From Paenarthrobacter nicotinovorans (GTDB lineage Bacteria; Actinomycetota; Actinomycetes; Actinomycetales; Micrococcaceae): 64,000 nt of DNA. The stretch spans positions 308,886-372,885 of the forward strand of contig NZ_SZVS01000004.1 of the NCBI RefSeq assembly GCF_007670255.1, in the 5' to 3' direction. Below the pieces are notes generated by a model. That model saw only the letters and a list, made by a program, of their open reading frames with translations. It had not been told where the DNA came from and made no database searches. Positions 1 to 8,630 of the stretch are shown here, piece by piece. The stretch's first letter is position 1. Every line of letters begins with the position of its first letter. The translations under genes were made by a program, and so were the position numbers.

Positions 1-1
1 C

Positions 2-622
2 CTGAGCCGCCCGGAAGTTGGCGAACTCGGGGAACCCTTGGCTGCCGGACGCGGGGTTTCCTCGGCCATGCCGCAGAAGCAGAACCCCGTGCTGTCCGTA
101 CTGATCCGGAGTGCGGCACTCCAGGCGCCGGCCTTGGCATCCCAGCTCCACTCGGCCGCCGGCACCTTCAACGACGAGCGGCCCGATGGTGCCTGGCACA
201 CGGAGTGGCCCGCGTTGCGTCGGCTGCTGGCCCTCGCTTTCGGAGCCGCGCTTCAATTGCGCGAGCTCGCGGAAGGACTCCGGGTGTTCCCCGAAGCCAT
301 GCGTCGGAACCTGGAGATCTCGGGGCCGCTGCTCCTCAGCGAAGGTGTGTCGGCCGCCGTCGCACCTCTCCTCGGTGAGGACGGAAAGCAGAAGCTGCAG
401 GCCGTCGTCGACGAGACCCTGGCAGTGCCGGGACCCGAGCAGGCGGACACGTACCGCAAGCTCCTCCGGGAAGCCGTCCCCTCGGACAAGCTGACCGACG
501 CCGCGCTTGACGCCCTGCTGGACCCCGCCAGCTACCTTGGCGAGGCCGCGGAAATCAGTCGCCGTATCCTCGCCGCCTACCCCGAATACGCCGCTTCAAC
601 GAAGGGAGCCCCTCGTGGCTAA
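2..622 (+). CDS. pcaB: 3-carboxy-cis,cis-muconate cycloisomerase, 3' part (5' end outside window)
   Basis: Cycloisomerase step of the protocatechuate branch of the beta-ketoadipate pathway: 3-carboxymuconate to 4-carboxymuconolactone, cytosolic. Only the last 206 residues are visible; the reading frame is open from the window edge, so the real start lies upstream. The fumarase/aspartase superfamily signature GVSSAMPQKQNP sits near visible residue 18, followed by the alpha-helical C-terminal half. The product is distinguished from argininosuccinate lyase and adenylosuccinate lyase mainly by its neighbours: pcaD overlaps its end by 8 bp, then come pcaC, pcaF, pcaI and pcaJ. It is truncated by the window, not broken. 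Confidence 0.93.
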   Translation: MSRPEVGELGEPLAAGRGVSSAMPQKQNPVLSVLIRSAALQAPALASQLHSAAGTFNDERPDGAWHTEWPALRRLLALAFGAALQLRELAEGLRVFPEAMRRNLEISGPLLLSEGVSAAVAPLLGEDGKQKLQAVVDETLAVPGPEQADTYRKLLREAVPSDKLTDAALDALLDPASYLGEAAEISRRILAAYPEYAASTKGAPRG

Positions 623-1418
623 GCCAACCGTCAAGGCTGTGCTGCTGTCCCCGCAGCGCGAACTCGGAGCCAAGCCGCTCCTGGTGGTGGGCCCGTCTCT
701 GGGTACCTCCACGGTGCTGTGGTCCGAAACCGCCGCCCTCCTCGGCGACGAGTACGACGTCATCGGCTGGGACCTGCCCGGCCACGGCATCTCGCCGGCC
801 GCCACGGAAGGTCTCGATGTCGCGGAACTGGCTGACGCCGTCGTCGATCTTGTCGATTCTGTAAGCCCCGGCGCGAGGTTCCATTACGCGGGCGTTTCAC
901 TGGGCGGGGCCACCGGCCTGCAGCTCGGCATCAAGCACGGCGACCGCCTCCGAAGCCTGTCCGTGCAGTGCAGCGGCGCGAAGCTCGGCACCCCGGAAGG
1001 CTGGCTGGAGCGGGCGGAAACCGTGCGGAAGCTGGGCACGCCGGTGATGATCCAAGGCTCGGCTGAGCGCTGGTTCGCCAAGGGTTTCATGGACCGCCAG
1101 CCCGAAATCAGCAGCCGGCTCCTGCACGCCCTCCGCGACGCAGACCGCTTCAGCTACTCGTTCTGCTGCGAAGCCCTTGCCGCGTTCGATGTCCGCGAGC
1201 AGCTCGGCAGCATCACTGTCCCCACGCAGGCGGTTGCCGGCGTCGAGGATACGGTGGCGCCGCCGTCTGTTGCTGAGGAGATTGTCTCGGGTGTCCGCGC
1301 GGGCGGAACCTACGCCGTGGCGGAAGCGCTCGACGGCGTCGGGCACCTCGCGCCTGCCGAGGCGCCCGCCGTCGTGGCTGGTTTGATGCGGAACTTCATG
1401 AAGGAGAACGGACTGTGA
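615..1418 (+). CDS. pcaD: beta-ketoadipate enol-lactone hydrolase
   Basis: Alpha/beta hydrolase of 267 residues that opens 3-oxoadipate enol-lactone to 3-oxoadipate. The nucleophile elbow GVSLGG is at residues 93-98 (Ser95); the catalytic His is in VGHLAP near residue 244, and an Asp is present in VEDTVAPP. I chose the GTG at 615 because GAAGGGAG precedes it and the protein then begins MAKPTVKAV as expected for the family; the frame is open further upstream but that part runs through pcaB. It overlaps pcaB by 8 bp and pcaC by 4 bp, so translation is coupled. It is separate from pcaC, not the fused PcaL seen in some actinobacteria. Confidence 0.93.
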   Translation: MAKPTVKAVLLSPQRELGAKPLLVVGPSLGTSTVLWSETAALLGDEYDVIGWDLPGHGISPAATEGLDVAELADAVVDLVDSVSPGARFHYAGVSLGGATGLQLGIKHGDRLRSLSVQCSGAKLGTPEGWLERAETVRKLGTPVMIQGSAERWFAKGFMDRQPEISSRLLHALRDADRFSYSFCCEALAAFDVREQLGSITVPTQAVAGVEDTVAPPSVAEEIVSGVRAGGTYAVAEALDGVGHLAPAEAPAVVAGLMRNFMKENGL

Positions 1419-1864
1419 GCTTGTCTTCAGAGCGGAACTCATCAGAGCGGAACGGGGCTGTCCAGCCCGAGGCTACCGCGCAGGAAATCTACGACGCCGG
1501 CATGGTGGTCCGCCGCGAAGTGCTCGGCGACGCGCATGTGGACCGGGCCAACGCCGCGAAGGATTCCTTCACCGAGGACTACCAGGACATGATCACCAGG
1601 ATCGCCTGGGGTGGGATCTGGACACGGCCGGGGCTGAGCCGGCAGATGCGTTCTGCAGTGACGCTGACTGCGCTGGTGGCGCACGGTCACTGGGAGGAGC
1701 TGGCCATGCATGTCCGGGCTGCCCTCAACAACGGCCTGAGCAGGGACGAGATCAAGGAAATCCTGCTCCAGACCGCCATCTATTGCAGCGTCCCGTCGGC
1801 CAACTCGGCGTTCAAGACAGCCCAAAAGGTCTTCGCGGAAATCGACGCCAACTCACCCAACTAA
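1415..1864 (+). CDS. pcaC: 4-carboxymuconolactone decarboxylase
   Basis: Small 149-residue decarboxylase of the CMD/AhpD-like family, converting 4-carboxymuconolactone to 3-oxoadipate enol-lactone. The GTG start overlaps the pcaD stop as GTGA and is preceded by AAGGAG. The core after residue 40 (DMITRIAWGGIWTRPGLSRQ, then the helical section ending with LLQTAIYCSVPSANSAF) is typical of PcaC. Acts between PcaB and PcaD, so the gene order B-D-C matches one biochemical block. Length is slightly over the usual ~130 because of a polar N-terminal extension. Confidence 0.93.
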   Translation: MSLSSERNSSERNGAVQPEATAQEIYDAGMVVRREVLGDAHVDRANAAKDSFTEDYQDMITRIAWGGIWTRPGLSRQMRSAVTLTALVAHGHWEELAMHVRAALNNGLSRDEIKEILLQTAIYCSVPSANSAFKTAQKVFAEIDANSPN

Positions 1865-1873
1865 CCCCCGCTC

Positions 1874-1941
1874 ACCCAACTAGGGGACAGCACCTGTCCC
1901 AATGGGGGCTCATAGCAACGTTTGCTGTCCCCTGGTTGGGT
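1874..1941. repeat. Near-perfect inverted repeat with a competing internal hairpin
   Basis: Arms ACCCAACTAGGGGACAGCA (1874-1892) and TGCTGTCCCCTGGTTGGGT (1923-1941) are complementary over 19 bp except one G-T pair. The left arm can instead fold locally, since GGGACAG (1884-1890) is followed after CAC by CTGTCCC (1894-1900). It fills the pcaC-pcaF gap just before the pcaF ribosome site. It could be an intraoperon processing or attenuation structure, or a dispersed intergenic repeat; the sequence alone does not decide. Confidence 0.7.
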
Positions 1942-1963
1942 ACCAAGAAACGAAGGAAATCTT

Positions 1964-3181
1964 ATGAACCAGGCATTTGTGTACGACGCCGTGCGCACGC
2001 CGTTTGGCAAGTTCGGCTCCGGGCTTGCTGCCGTCCGACCCGATGACCTCGCGGCCCATGTTGTGCGCGAGTCCGTTCGCCGGGCTCCCGGCTTGGACGT
2101 TGAGCGGATCGACGAGGTGGTGTTCGGCAACGCGAACGGCGCCGGCGAGGAAAACCGCAACGTTGCCCGCATGGCGACGCTGCTGGCTGGCCTGCCGGTC
2201 TCGATCCCGGGCACCACGGTGAACCGCTTGTGCGGATCGTCCTTGGATGCGGCGATCATCGCTTCCCGCCAGATCAACGCCGGCGACGCCGATGTGGTGC
2301 TGGTGGGTGGCGCGGAGTCGATGTCCCGTGCGCCGTGGGTGCTGCCCAAGACGTCCAAGCCCTACCCGGCCGGTGACATGACCCTGGCCTCGACCACGCT
2401 CGGTTGGCGCTTGGTGAACCCGGCCATGAACAAGGACTGGACCATTTCCCTGGGGGAGGCCACGGAGCGGTTACGCGAGAAGTACGGGATCACCCGTGAG
2501 CGGCAGGATGCTTTTGCCGCGGACTCCCACAACCTGGCGGACGCCGCGTGGAACGAAGGCTTCTACGATTCTTTGGTTACGGCGGTTCCGGGGACGGACC
2601 TGGTCCGTGATGAGGGAATCCGTGCCGGCTCTTCTGCTGAGAAGCTTGCCGGGTTGAAGACGGTCTTCCGTCCCGAGGGTTCAGGGCCCGACGGCGGTAC
2701 GGTCACCGCCGGGAACGCCTCGCCGTTGTCTGACGGTGCCTCTGCGGCGTGGATCGGGTCGGAGGCTGCTGCTGGGATTCTGGGGTTGGAGCCGTTGGCC
2801 CGCATCGCCGGACGAGGTGCCCATGGCAACGATCCCCAGTTCTTCGGGTTTGCCCCGGTGGAGGCCGCGAACAAGGCCCTCGCGAAGGCGGGCATCGGCT
2901 GGGACCAGGTGGGCGCCGTCGAACTTAATGAAGCGTTCGCCGCGCAGTCGCTGGCATGCATTGACGCGTGGGGGATCGACCCCTCGATCGTGAACCGCCA
3001 CGGCGGTGCGATCGCAGTGGGCCACCCGCTCGGTGCCTCCGGGACCCGCATCCTTGGCACGCTGGCCCGATCGCTGCAGGCCTCGGGCCAGCGCTGGGGC
3101 GTGGCCGCGATCTGCATCGGCGTGGGCCAGGGCCTGGCAGTAGTGCTGGAAAACGTAACCTCTGGCGTTGAAGGAGCGTAA
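1964..3181 (+). CDS. pcaF: beta-ketoadipyl-CoA thiolase
   Basis: Thiolase of 405 residues cleaving 3-oxoadipyl-CoA to succinyl-CoA and acetyl-CoA, the last step of the pathway. Nucleophile Cys90 lies in NRLCGSSLD; His354 in GHPLGASG and Cys384 in CIGVGQG complete the active site. The last motif is usually CIGGGQG; here one Gly is Val. The ATG at 1964 follows AAGGAAAT and gives the family N-terminus (MNQAFVYDAVRTPFG); the frame is open upstream into the inverted repeat, but without a ribosome site. It stands just before pcaI, so the acyl-CoA is made and cleaved by adjacent gene products. Confidence 0.92.
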   Translation: MNQAFVYDAVRTPFGKFGSGLAAVRPDDLAAHVVRESVRRAPGLDVERIDEVVFGNANGAGEENRNVARMATLLAGLPVSIPGTTVNRLCGSSLDAAIIASRQINAGDADVVLVGGAESMSRAPWVLPKTSKPYPAGDMTLASTTLGWRLVNPAMNKDWTISLGEATERLREKYGITRERQDAFAADSHNLADAAWNEGFYDSLVTAVPGTDLVRDEGIRAGSSAEKLAGLKTVFRPEGSGPDGGTVTAGNASPLSDGASAAWIGSEAAAGILGLEPLARIAGRGAHGNDPQFFGFAPVEAANKALAKAGIGWDQVGAVELNEAFAAQSLACIDAWGIDPSIVNRHGGAIAVGHPLGASGTRILGTLARSLQASGQRWGVAAICIGVGQGLAVVLENVTSGVEGA

Positions 3182-3186
3182 GGGCG

Positions 3187-3879
3187 ATGTTGAATTTCAT
3201 TGACACTGTTGACGAGGCCGTGGCCGGGATCAAGGACGGTTCCACGGTGATGATCGGCGGTTTCGGCAATGCCGGGCAACCGTTCGAGCTCATCGATGCG
3301 CTGATGGACTGCGGCGCGAAGGACCTGACCGTGGTGAACAACAACGCCGGCCAGGGCGACCAGGGCTTGGCGCTGCTGATCAAGGAAGGCCGCGTGCGGA
3401 AGATGATTTGTTCCTTCCCGCGGCAGTCCGATTCCTGGCACTTCGACGCGAAGTACCACGCCGGGGAGATCGAGCTGGAGCTGGTTCCGCAGGGCAACCT
3501 GGCCGAACGCATCCGTGCTGCCGGGGCCGGTATCGGCGGCTTCTTCACTCCCACGGGCTATGGCACCACGCTGGCCGAGGGCAAGGAAACCCGGTTCCTC
3601 GACGGCAAATGGCAGGTCTTCGAGACTCCAATCCACGCCGACGTCGCGCTGATCAAGGCGCTCAAGGCCGATGGCAAGGGCAACCTCGTGTACCGCAAGA
3701 CCGCCCGGAACTTCGGGCCCATCATGGCCGCCGCGGCGAAGCACACCATTGTGCAGGTTTCCGAGATCGTGCCCACGGGTTCGCTGGATCCGGAGAACGT
3801 GGTGACTCCGGGGATTTACGTGAATTCGGTGGTCCGGGTTGGTTCAGCTGCTAATTCTTCGAACGGAAAGGTGGCCTGA
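3187..3879 (+). CDS. pcaI: 3-oxoadipate CoA-transferase subunit A
   Basis: Alpha subunit (230 residues) of the succinyl-CoA:3-oxoadipate CoA-transferase, which activates 3-oxoadipate for PcaF. The N-terminal family I CoA-transferase glycine loop (MIGGFGNAGQP, about residues 21-31) and the conserved segment around VVNNNAGQGDQGLA are present. Subunit A is followed 2 bp later by subunit B, the standard arrangement. The related acetoacetate or succinyl-CoA transferases are possible from sequence alone; the pca context makes 3-oxoadipate the likely acceptor. Confidence 0.92.
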   Translation: MLNFIDTVDEAVAGIKDGSTVMIGGFGNAGQPFELIDALMDCGAKDLTVVNNNAGQGDQGLALLIKEGRVRKMICSFPRQSDSWHFDAKYHAGEIELELVPQGNLAERIRAAGAGIGGFFTPTGYGTTLAEGKETRFLDGKWQVFETPIHADVALIKALKADGKGNLVYRKTARNFGPIMAAAAKHTIVQVSEIVPTGSLDPENVVTPGIYVNSVVRVGSAANSSNGKVA

Positions 3880-3881
3880 GC

Positions 3882-4550
3882 ATGGGCACGCAGACAAGCA
3901 TCCAAACCTCCGAGAAGCCGCTCGGCCGCGATGAGCTGGCCCAGTTGGTGGCCCGTGACATCGCTCCGGGTTCTTTCGTGAACCTGGGGATCGGGCAGCC
4001 GACGCTGGTTTCGAACTACCTCACCGAGGACCAGAACATCACCCTCCACACGGAAAACGGGATGCTCGGCATGGGACCTGTCGCCGAGGGGGAAGACGTT
4101 GATGGCGACCTGATCAACGCCGGAAAGATCCCCGTCACGGAACTGCCCGGAGCGTCCTACTTTCACCATGCCGATTCGTTCGCGATCATGCGCGGCGGGC
4201 ACTTGGACATCTGCGTCCTCGGTGCGTTCCAGGTCTCCGCCACCGGTGACCTCGCGAACTGGCACACCGGCGCACCGGACGCGATTCCCGCCGTCGGAGG
4301 TGCCATGGACCTGGCCACCGGCGCGAAGGACGTCTTCGTGATGATGACCCTGCTGACCCGTGACGGCGCCTCGAAGCTGGTGGAACACTGCACCTACCCG
4401 TTGACCGGCGTCGGCTGCGTCACCCGCGTGTACACCGACAAAGCCGTGTTCCTCACCGGACCGGAAGGTGTCACCGTCCGCGAAACGTTCGGCTGCACCT
4501 TCGAGGAAATCCAGGAACTCGTACCGCTGCCCCTCAAAAAGGCAGAGTAG
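3882..4550 (+). CDS. pcaJ: 3-oxoadipate CoA-transferase subunit B
   Basis: Beta subunit, 222 residues, carrying the catalytic glutamate of family I CoA-transferases in HTENGMLGMGP (Glu58). The preceding loop NLGIGQPTLVSNY and the later GGAMDLATGAKDVF segment are typical. It is the last gene of the pca operon in the window. Its stop codon lies inside the first copy of the alternating repeat that follows, so transcripts probably end in that structured region. Confidence 0.92.
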   Translation: MGTQTSIQTSEKPLGRDELAQLVARDIAPGSFVNLGIGQPTLVSNYLTEDQNITLHTENGMLGMGPVAEGEDVDGDLINAGKIPVTELPGASYFHHADSFAIMRGGHLDICVLGAFQVSATGDLANWHTGAPDAIPAVGGAMDLATGAKDVFVMMTLLTRDGASKLVEHCTYPLTGVGCVTRVYTDKAVFLTGPEGVTVRETFGCTFEEIQELVPLPLKKAE

Positions 4551-4760
4551 GCCTCGCAAGTTTGGCCCACTCCGTTGTGAGGCCCGCTCTGCGCGTTATT
4601 TCTCCGCGAGAGCCCGCAGAGCAGGCCTCGCAACGCATTGTTCCCCCGTTGTGAGGCCCGCTCTGCATCCCCACCGCCTCCCTAACCTCGCAAGCTCGGT
4701 CAGGGAACCCGGGCGGCGTGGGCCCTGTCATGAGAGAGCCCGCAGAGTAGGGCTCGCAAC
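4542..4760. repeat. Five copies of a ~19-bp repeat in alternating orientation
   Basis: The unit GCAGAGYAGGSCTCGCAAC or its complement occurs at 4542-4559 (+), 4574-4592 (-), 4616-4634 (+), 4648-4666 (-) and 4742-4760 (+), with a degenerate piece near 4684. Alternating orientation lets neighbouring copies pair into stem-loops. The first copy includes the pcaJ stop codon. The array looks like a REP-type extragenic palindromic cluster and may act as the operon terminator. No gene was found in this stretch. Confidence 0.8.
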
Positions 4761-4879
4761 GGAGGATCCAACGACGCATCGTTACGCAATGCGCCCTCCT
4801 TTGACGCGCCGTTTCGCCCGGTAACGCCGCAAGACAACCCGTTTGTCTGCGCGCAATGAACCGCCCTAGATTCGAGCCA

Positions 4880-4968
4880 TAGGTCAAGAGTCAGCACGCC
4901 AAGGACCGGCTCGTGCTGCGGCAACCCTCAGGCATTGAAGTGGCGGGGTGCTCCGGAAACAGACCTGG
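4880..4968 (+). promoter_or_regulatory. SAM-IV riboswitch
   Basis: Matches the actinobacterial SAM-IV aptamer as I know it: P1 arm GGTC (4882) closing with GACC (ending 4965); AAGAGTCAGC at the 5' side; stem CAGCACG (4892-4898) with CGTGCTG (4912-4918); the conserved GGCAACCCTC; then GGGGTGCTCCGG, whose CCGG can pair with CCGG at about 4905 as the pseudoknot. It ends about 65 nt before the GTG of the flavoenzyme operon, so S-adenosylmethionine is expected to repress that operon. It is a divergent copy and was called by eye. Confidence 0.85.
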
Positions 4969-5031
4969 CCGCGCCTGCGGCAAGTGAATGTCGAGCCGGC
5001 TGTCTGCGGCCCCTGGAGCGGGAGGAACCGC

Positions 5032-6141
5032 GTGAGCGCGCCGCAAACAGCAGCAGAACAAACCAACGTCAGCCTTTTCCAGCCCATCACCCTGGGCTCC
5101 CGCACGTTCAGGAACCGGCTTTGGCTTTCCCCGATGTGCCAGTACTCGGCCGAAGATGGCGTGCCCGGCCAGTGGCATCTGGTCCACCTCGGCGCCCGGG
5201 CAAAGGGTGGTTTCGGACTGATCTTCGCCGAAGCCACGGCGATCTCCCCGGAGGCACGGATCTCCTTGGGCGATACCGGCCTCTGGAATGACCGCCAGGA
5301 GCAGGCCTGGCAGGACATCGTCGAATTCGTCCATGAACGCGGGGCCAGGATCGGCATCCAACTTTCCCACGCCGGCCGCAAAGCCTCCCTGCGTACTCCC
5401 TGGGAGGCCGAAGCGGGCGCCCTGCCAGTTGAAGACGGCGGATGGACGCCGCTCTCTGCCTCACCCCTGGCCTTCCCAGGCTCAACCGAACCAACGCAGG
5501 CCACTGGCGCGCAACTGCAAAGAATCGTTGACGATTTCGCCGCCAGTGCCGTGCGCGCCCGTGGTGCCGGGTTCGACGTCGTCGAAATCCAGGCCGGGCA
5601 CGGCTTCCTCCTGCACTCCTTTCTCTCGCCACTGTCCAATGAACGCACGGACCAGTACGGCGGTTCGCTCCCAAACCGGGCGCGGCTGCTCCTGGACGTC
5701 GTGGACGCGGTGAAAGAGGTCCTCGGCGCCACGGGTCCGTCGTTGTTCGTCCGGCTTTCCGCCACGGATTGGCTGGAGCACGGCCTGACCGTCCATGACA
5801 GCGCCAAGATCAGCCAATGGTTGCGGGAGCGCGGCGTGGATCTGGTGGATGTTTCCAGCGGTGGGCTCCTTCCCGCCGAGATTCCATTGGGTTCCGGGTA
5901 TCAGGTCCCGCTCGCCCAGCACCTCCGCGCCAAAGCGGAGGTACCGGTTGTCGCCGTCGGACTCATTACCTCGCCGCAGGAAGCGGAAGAAATCGTCGCC
6001 TCGGGAACTGCCGACGCGGTTTTCGTCGGACGGGCGGGGCTGGCGGACCCCGGTTTCGGGCTGCGGGCCGCACATGAACTCGGGCACCAAGCGGCAGAGC
6101 AGCTCTGGCAGAAGCAGTACGTACGCGCGATCTGGAAGTAG
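5032..6141 (+). CDS. NADH:flavin oxidoreductase, Old Yellow Enzyme family (YqjM-like)
   Basis: FMN-dependent ene-reductase of 369 residues, TIM barrel. Visible motifs: SPMCQYSAEDG with the Cys that tunes FMN in YqjM-type enzymes (about residue 36), LSHAGRKASL (substrate-binding His region), HGFLLHSFLSP, and the YGGSLPNRARLL segment. I chose GTG 5032 because GGAGGAA precedes it; the frame is open upstream but runs into the riboswitch. First gene of a tight operon with three luciferase-like monooxygenases under a SAM-IV riboswitch. It may reduce an unsaturated product of organosulfur breakdown or supply reduced flavin; the substrate is unknown. Confidence 0.85.
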   Translation: MSAPQTAAEQTNVSLFQPITLGSRTFRNRLWLSPMCQYSAEDGVPGQWHLVHLGARAKGGFGLIFAEATAISPEARISLGDTGLWNDRQEQAWQDIVEFVHERGARIGIQLSHAGRKASLRTPWEAEAGALPVEDGGWTPLSASPLAFPGSTEPTQATGAQLQRIVDDFAASAVRARGAGFDVVEIQAGHGFLLHSFLSPLSNERTDQYGGSLPNRARLLLDVVDAVKEVLGATGPSLFVRLSATDWLEHGLTVHDSAKISQWLRERGVDLVDVSSGGLLPAEIPLGSGYQVPLAQHLRAKAEVPVVAVGLITSPQEAEEIVASGTADAVFVGRAGLADPGFGLRAAHELGHQAAEQLWQKQYVRAIWK

Positions 6142-6150
6142 GGGATTTCC

Positions 6151-7242
6151 ATGAGCAAGTTTGCACTCGGCATTGAACTGGACGGCGACGGGGCCCATCC
6201 CGCCGCGTGGCGTCAGGCCAAGCACCCACCGACGGAGCTGCTAACGCCCCAGCGGTTCGCCGCCGTCGCGTCCGCGGCAGAAACTGCGGGTTTCACGTTC
6301 GCCTCGTTCCGGGAGGGCACAGGGCCAGGCAGCCCGAACGTGACAGGCCGCCTGGACACCGTGGAAGTGGCGGCGTTCGTCGCGGCGTCGACGGACCGGC
6401 TCGGGTTGGTTCCCGCCGTCAACACCATCCACGCTGAGCCTTACCACCTCGCCAATCAGCTCAGCAGCCTGGATTGGGCGTCCAGGGGTCGCTCGGGCTG
6501 GCTGGCTGAGGCGCGTGAGTCGTCGGCCATTGCCGCGAGCTACGGTTCAGAACCGGTCCAGGACCAGAGCGCGGTGCAGCGGGAAGGCGCCGAAGTGGTG
6601 GCTTCTACGCGCCGGCTGTGGGACACCTGGGAGGACGGCGTGTTCATTGCCGACGCCGCGAACAACCGCTTCCTGGACCTGGACAAGTTCCACTACGCGG
6701 ACTTCAAGGGCGAGTTCTTCTCCATCAAAGGCCCGTCCATCACGCCGCGGCCGCCGCAGGGCCAACCCGTGGTCTTCGGCCGCCCGGGTGAGCTGGCCGC
6801 GGAACTGCCGGACGCCGTCGTGGTCAGTGCGGACAGCGTGGCGGGCATCGCCGACGCCGCAGGGGAAGAACGACGGCGGGGCGTCCTTCGCGTCGTCGCG
6901 GACCTGGAGGTAGTGCTCGACGCCGGTGGCTCACCCGCGAGGCAGCGCCTCCACGCGTTGGACGCAGCTTCGCCGTGGCCGGCATCGCCGGACCTCTTGC
7001 GCTTTGTGGGGGACGCAGCGGAGTTGCGCGCCCTGCTGACTGAACTGTCCGGCGTCGTGGACGGCGTCAGGCTGCATCCGGCGGTACTGGACATTGACCT
7101 TGAAGTACTGGCCGACGAGGTGATCCCGGGCCTTGTATCCGCTGGAGTATTTGTCCCGCCAGCGCCCGGAACCACACTGCGGGAATCCCTGGGCCTGCCC
7201 GCGCCCGTGAACGCCATCGCGACCAGCAAGGAGCCGGCATGA
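6151..7242 (+). CDS. luciferase-like (LLM) flavin-dependent oxidoreductase, divergent
   Basis: Protein of 363 residues with a bacterial-luciferase-like TIM-barrel pattern: early beta strand (MSKFALGIELDG), the AETAGFTFASF segment, and LGLVPAVNTIHAEPYHLANQ followed by SSLDWASRGRSGWL, the place where relatives have LD.LS.GR.GW. The C-terminal half is poorly conserved and I cannot assign a substrate. It starts 9 bp after the OYE gene and overlaps the next gene as ATGA, so the four proteins are probably made together. It may be an unusual subunit partner of the following NtaA/SnaA-type enzyme. Confidence 0.78.
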   Translation: MSKFALGIELDGDGAHPAAWRQAKHPPTELLTPQRFAAVASAAETAGFTFASFREGTGPGSPNVTGRLDTVEVAAFVAASTDRLGLVPAVNTIHAEPYHLANQLSSLDWASRGRSGWLAEARESSAIAASYGSEPVQDQSAVQREGAEVVASTRRLWDTWEDGVFIADAANNRFLDLDKFHYADFKGEFFSIKGPSITPRPPQGQPVVFGRPGELAAELPDAVVVSADSVAGIADAAGEERRRGVLRVVADLEVVLDAGGSPARQRLHALDAASPWPASPDLLRFVGDAAELRALLTELSGVVDGVRLHPAVLDIDLEVLADEVIPGLVSAGVFVPPAPGTTLRESLGLPAPVNAIATSKEPA

Positions 7243-8630
7243 GCAGCAACGAGTACCCCCGCCCGGATGCCCGGATCCACCTGGCACTTTTCCAGCCGTT
7301 CAGCCCCAACTATGACTGGAGCACCACGGACCGCCTGGAGGACTATTACGACTTCGACAAGTACGCCGAGCTGGTCCAGAGTGCCGAACGAGGCCTGTTC
7401 TCCACGGTCTTCCTCGGGGAGAGCCTGCGGCTGCGCGAGCACTTGGGGAAACTGAACGACATTGCCATCACCGGCCGGCCGGATGCCCTGGTGCTCTTCT
7501 CCTACTTGGCGGCGAAGACCAAGAACATCGGGCTGGTAGCAACGTTGAACACCACGTACTCGGACCCGGTGGACCTGGCGCGGCGCCTTGCGAGTGTCGA
7601 CGTGCTGACCGCAGGCAGGGCCGGGTGGAACATCGTGACGACAGACAACGCCTGGACCGGGGAGAACTTCCGCCGCGGGGGCTTCCTGCCGAATACGGAG
7701 CGCTATACGCACGCCGAGGATTACGTCGCCGCAGTGCAGGATCTCTGGGACGGCTTCGGTCCCATCGCTGAAGGCCGTGACGCCGAGTCCTGGTCCGCGG
7801 AGCCTCGTCAGGTCCGCCGCCAAGGGAAATTCCGCAGCATCGATGCCACGCCCCAGGTGCCCGGGAGCCCGCAAGGCCAGCCGGTGTACTTCCAGGCCGG
7901 GGATTCCGCTGAAGGCCGCGACTTCGCCGCACGGAGGGCCGAAGGAATCTTCACCCACCACATAGAATTCGACGACGCCGTGGCGTTCACGGCGGACATC
8001 CGTCGCCGCGCCCGTTCATACGGAAGGCCCGGGGACGACATCAAGATCTTCCCCGGCGCCAACCTCGTCGTGGCGGAAACGGACGCCGAAGCTGCCGAGA
8101 AGGCCGCGTATTACAAGGAGTTCGCCCTCAACGACCGCGCAGTGCGGCAAGCGATCGAGAGTGTGTGGGGCACCGACCTCTCCGCAGTCGACCTGGATGG
8201 TCCGCTTCCTTCCTTCGAGCCCGTAGCCACCCGGCAAAGCCACACCCACGGCATTGTCCACACTGGCCAAGAGCCCACGGTCAAGTCGCGGCAGTGGCGT
8301 GCGCTTGCCGAAGAGCACAACTACAGCGTCCGGGAGCTGGTCCACCACTTGTCCGAACGGCGCGGGTTCATCGGCTCTGCATCCACAGTTGCGGACCAGT
8401 TGGCCCACTACGTCCGCTCGGATGCCTTCGATGGCCTCAACGTCACCCCGCATGCTTTCCCCGACGGGCTGGACGACGTCGTGGAGCTGCTTGTCCCCGC
8501 ACTGCAGGAACGGGGGATCTACCCGTCCGAGTATCCGGGAAGCACGTTGCGGGAAAACCTCGGCCTGCCCGAAACCGTGGCCCACCGCGTCCCCGAAGCC
8601 GCCGCCCTCAACCTGGAAGAAGCCTCATGA
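7239..8630 (+). CDS. NtaA/SnaA/DszA-family FMN-dependent monooxygenase
   Basis: Flavin-dependent monooxygenase of 463 residues, full length for the NtaA/SnaA/DszA family. Family features: the opening LALFQPFSPNYDW, DFDKYAELVQSAERGLFSTVFLG spread over residues 45-70, and ARRLASVDVLTAGRAGWNIV at about 108-127. Enzymes of this family use FMNH2 from a separate reductase to hydroxylate and cleave chelators, sulfones or sulfonates. Under the upstream SAM-IV riboswitch, a sulfur-containing substrate is the most economical guess. Coupled by 4-bp overlaps on both sides. Confidence 0.85.
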   Translation: MSSNEYPRPDARIHLALFQPFSPNYDWSTTDRLEDYYDFDKYAELVQSAERGLFSTVFLGESLRLREHLGKLNDIAITGRPDALVLFSYLAAKTKNIGLVATLNTTYSDPVDLARRLASVDVLTAGRAGWNIVTTDNAWTGENFRRGGFLPNTERYTHAEDYVAAVQDLWDGFGPIAEGRDAESWSAEPRQVRRQGKFRSIDATPQVPGSPQGQPVYFQAGDSAEGRDFAARRAEGIFTHHIEFDDAVAFTADIRRRARSYGRPGDDIKIFPGANLVVAETDAEAAEKAAYYKEFALNDRAVRQAIESVWGTDLSAVDLDGPLPSFEPVATRQSHTHGIVHTGQEPTVKSRQWRALAEEHNYSVRELVHHLSERRGFIGSASTVADQLAHYVRSDAFDGLNVTPHAFPDGLDDVVELLVPALQERGIYPSEYPGSTLRENLGLPETVAHRVPEAAALNLEEAS

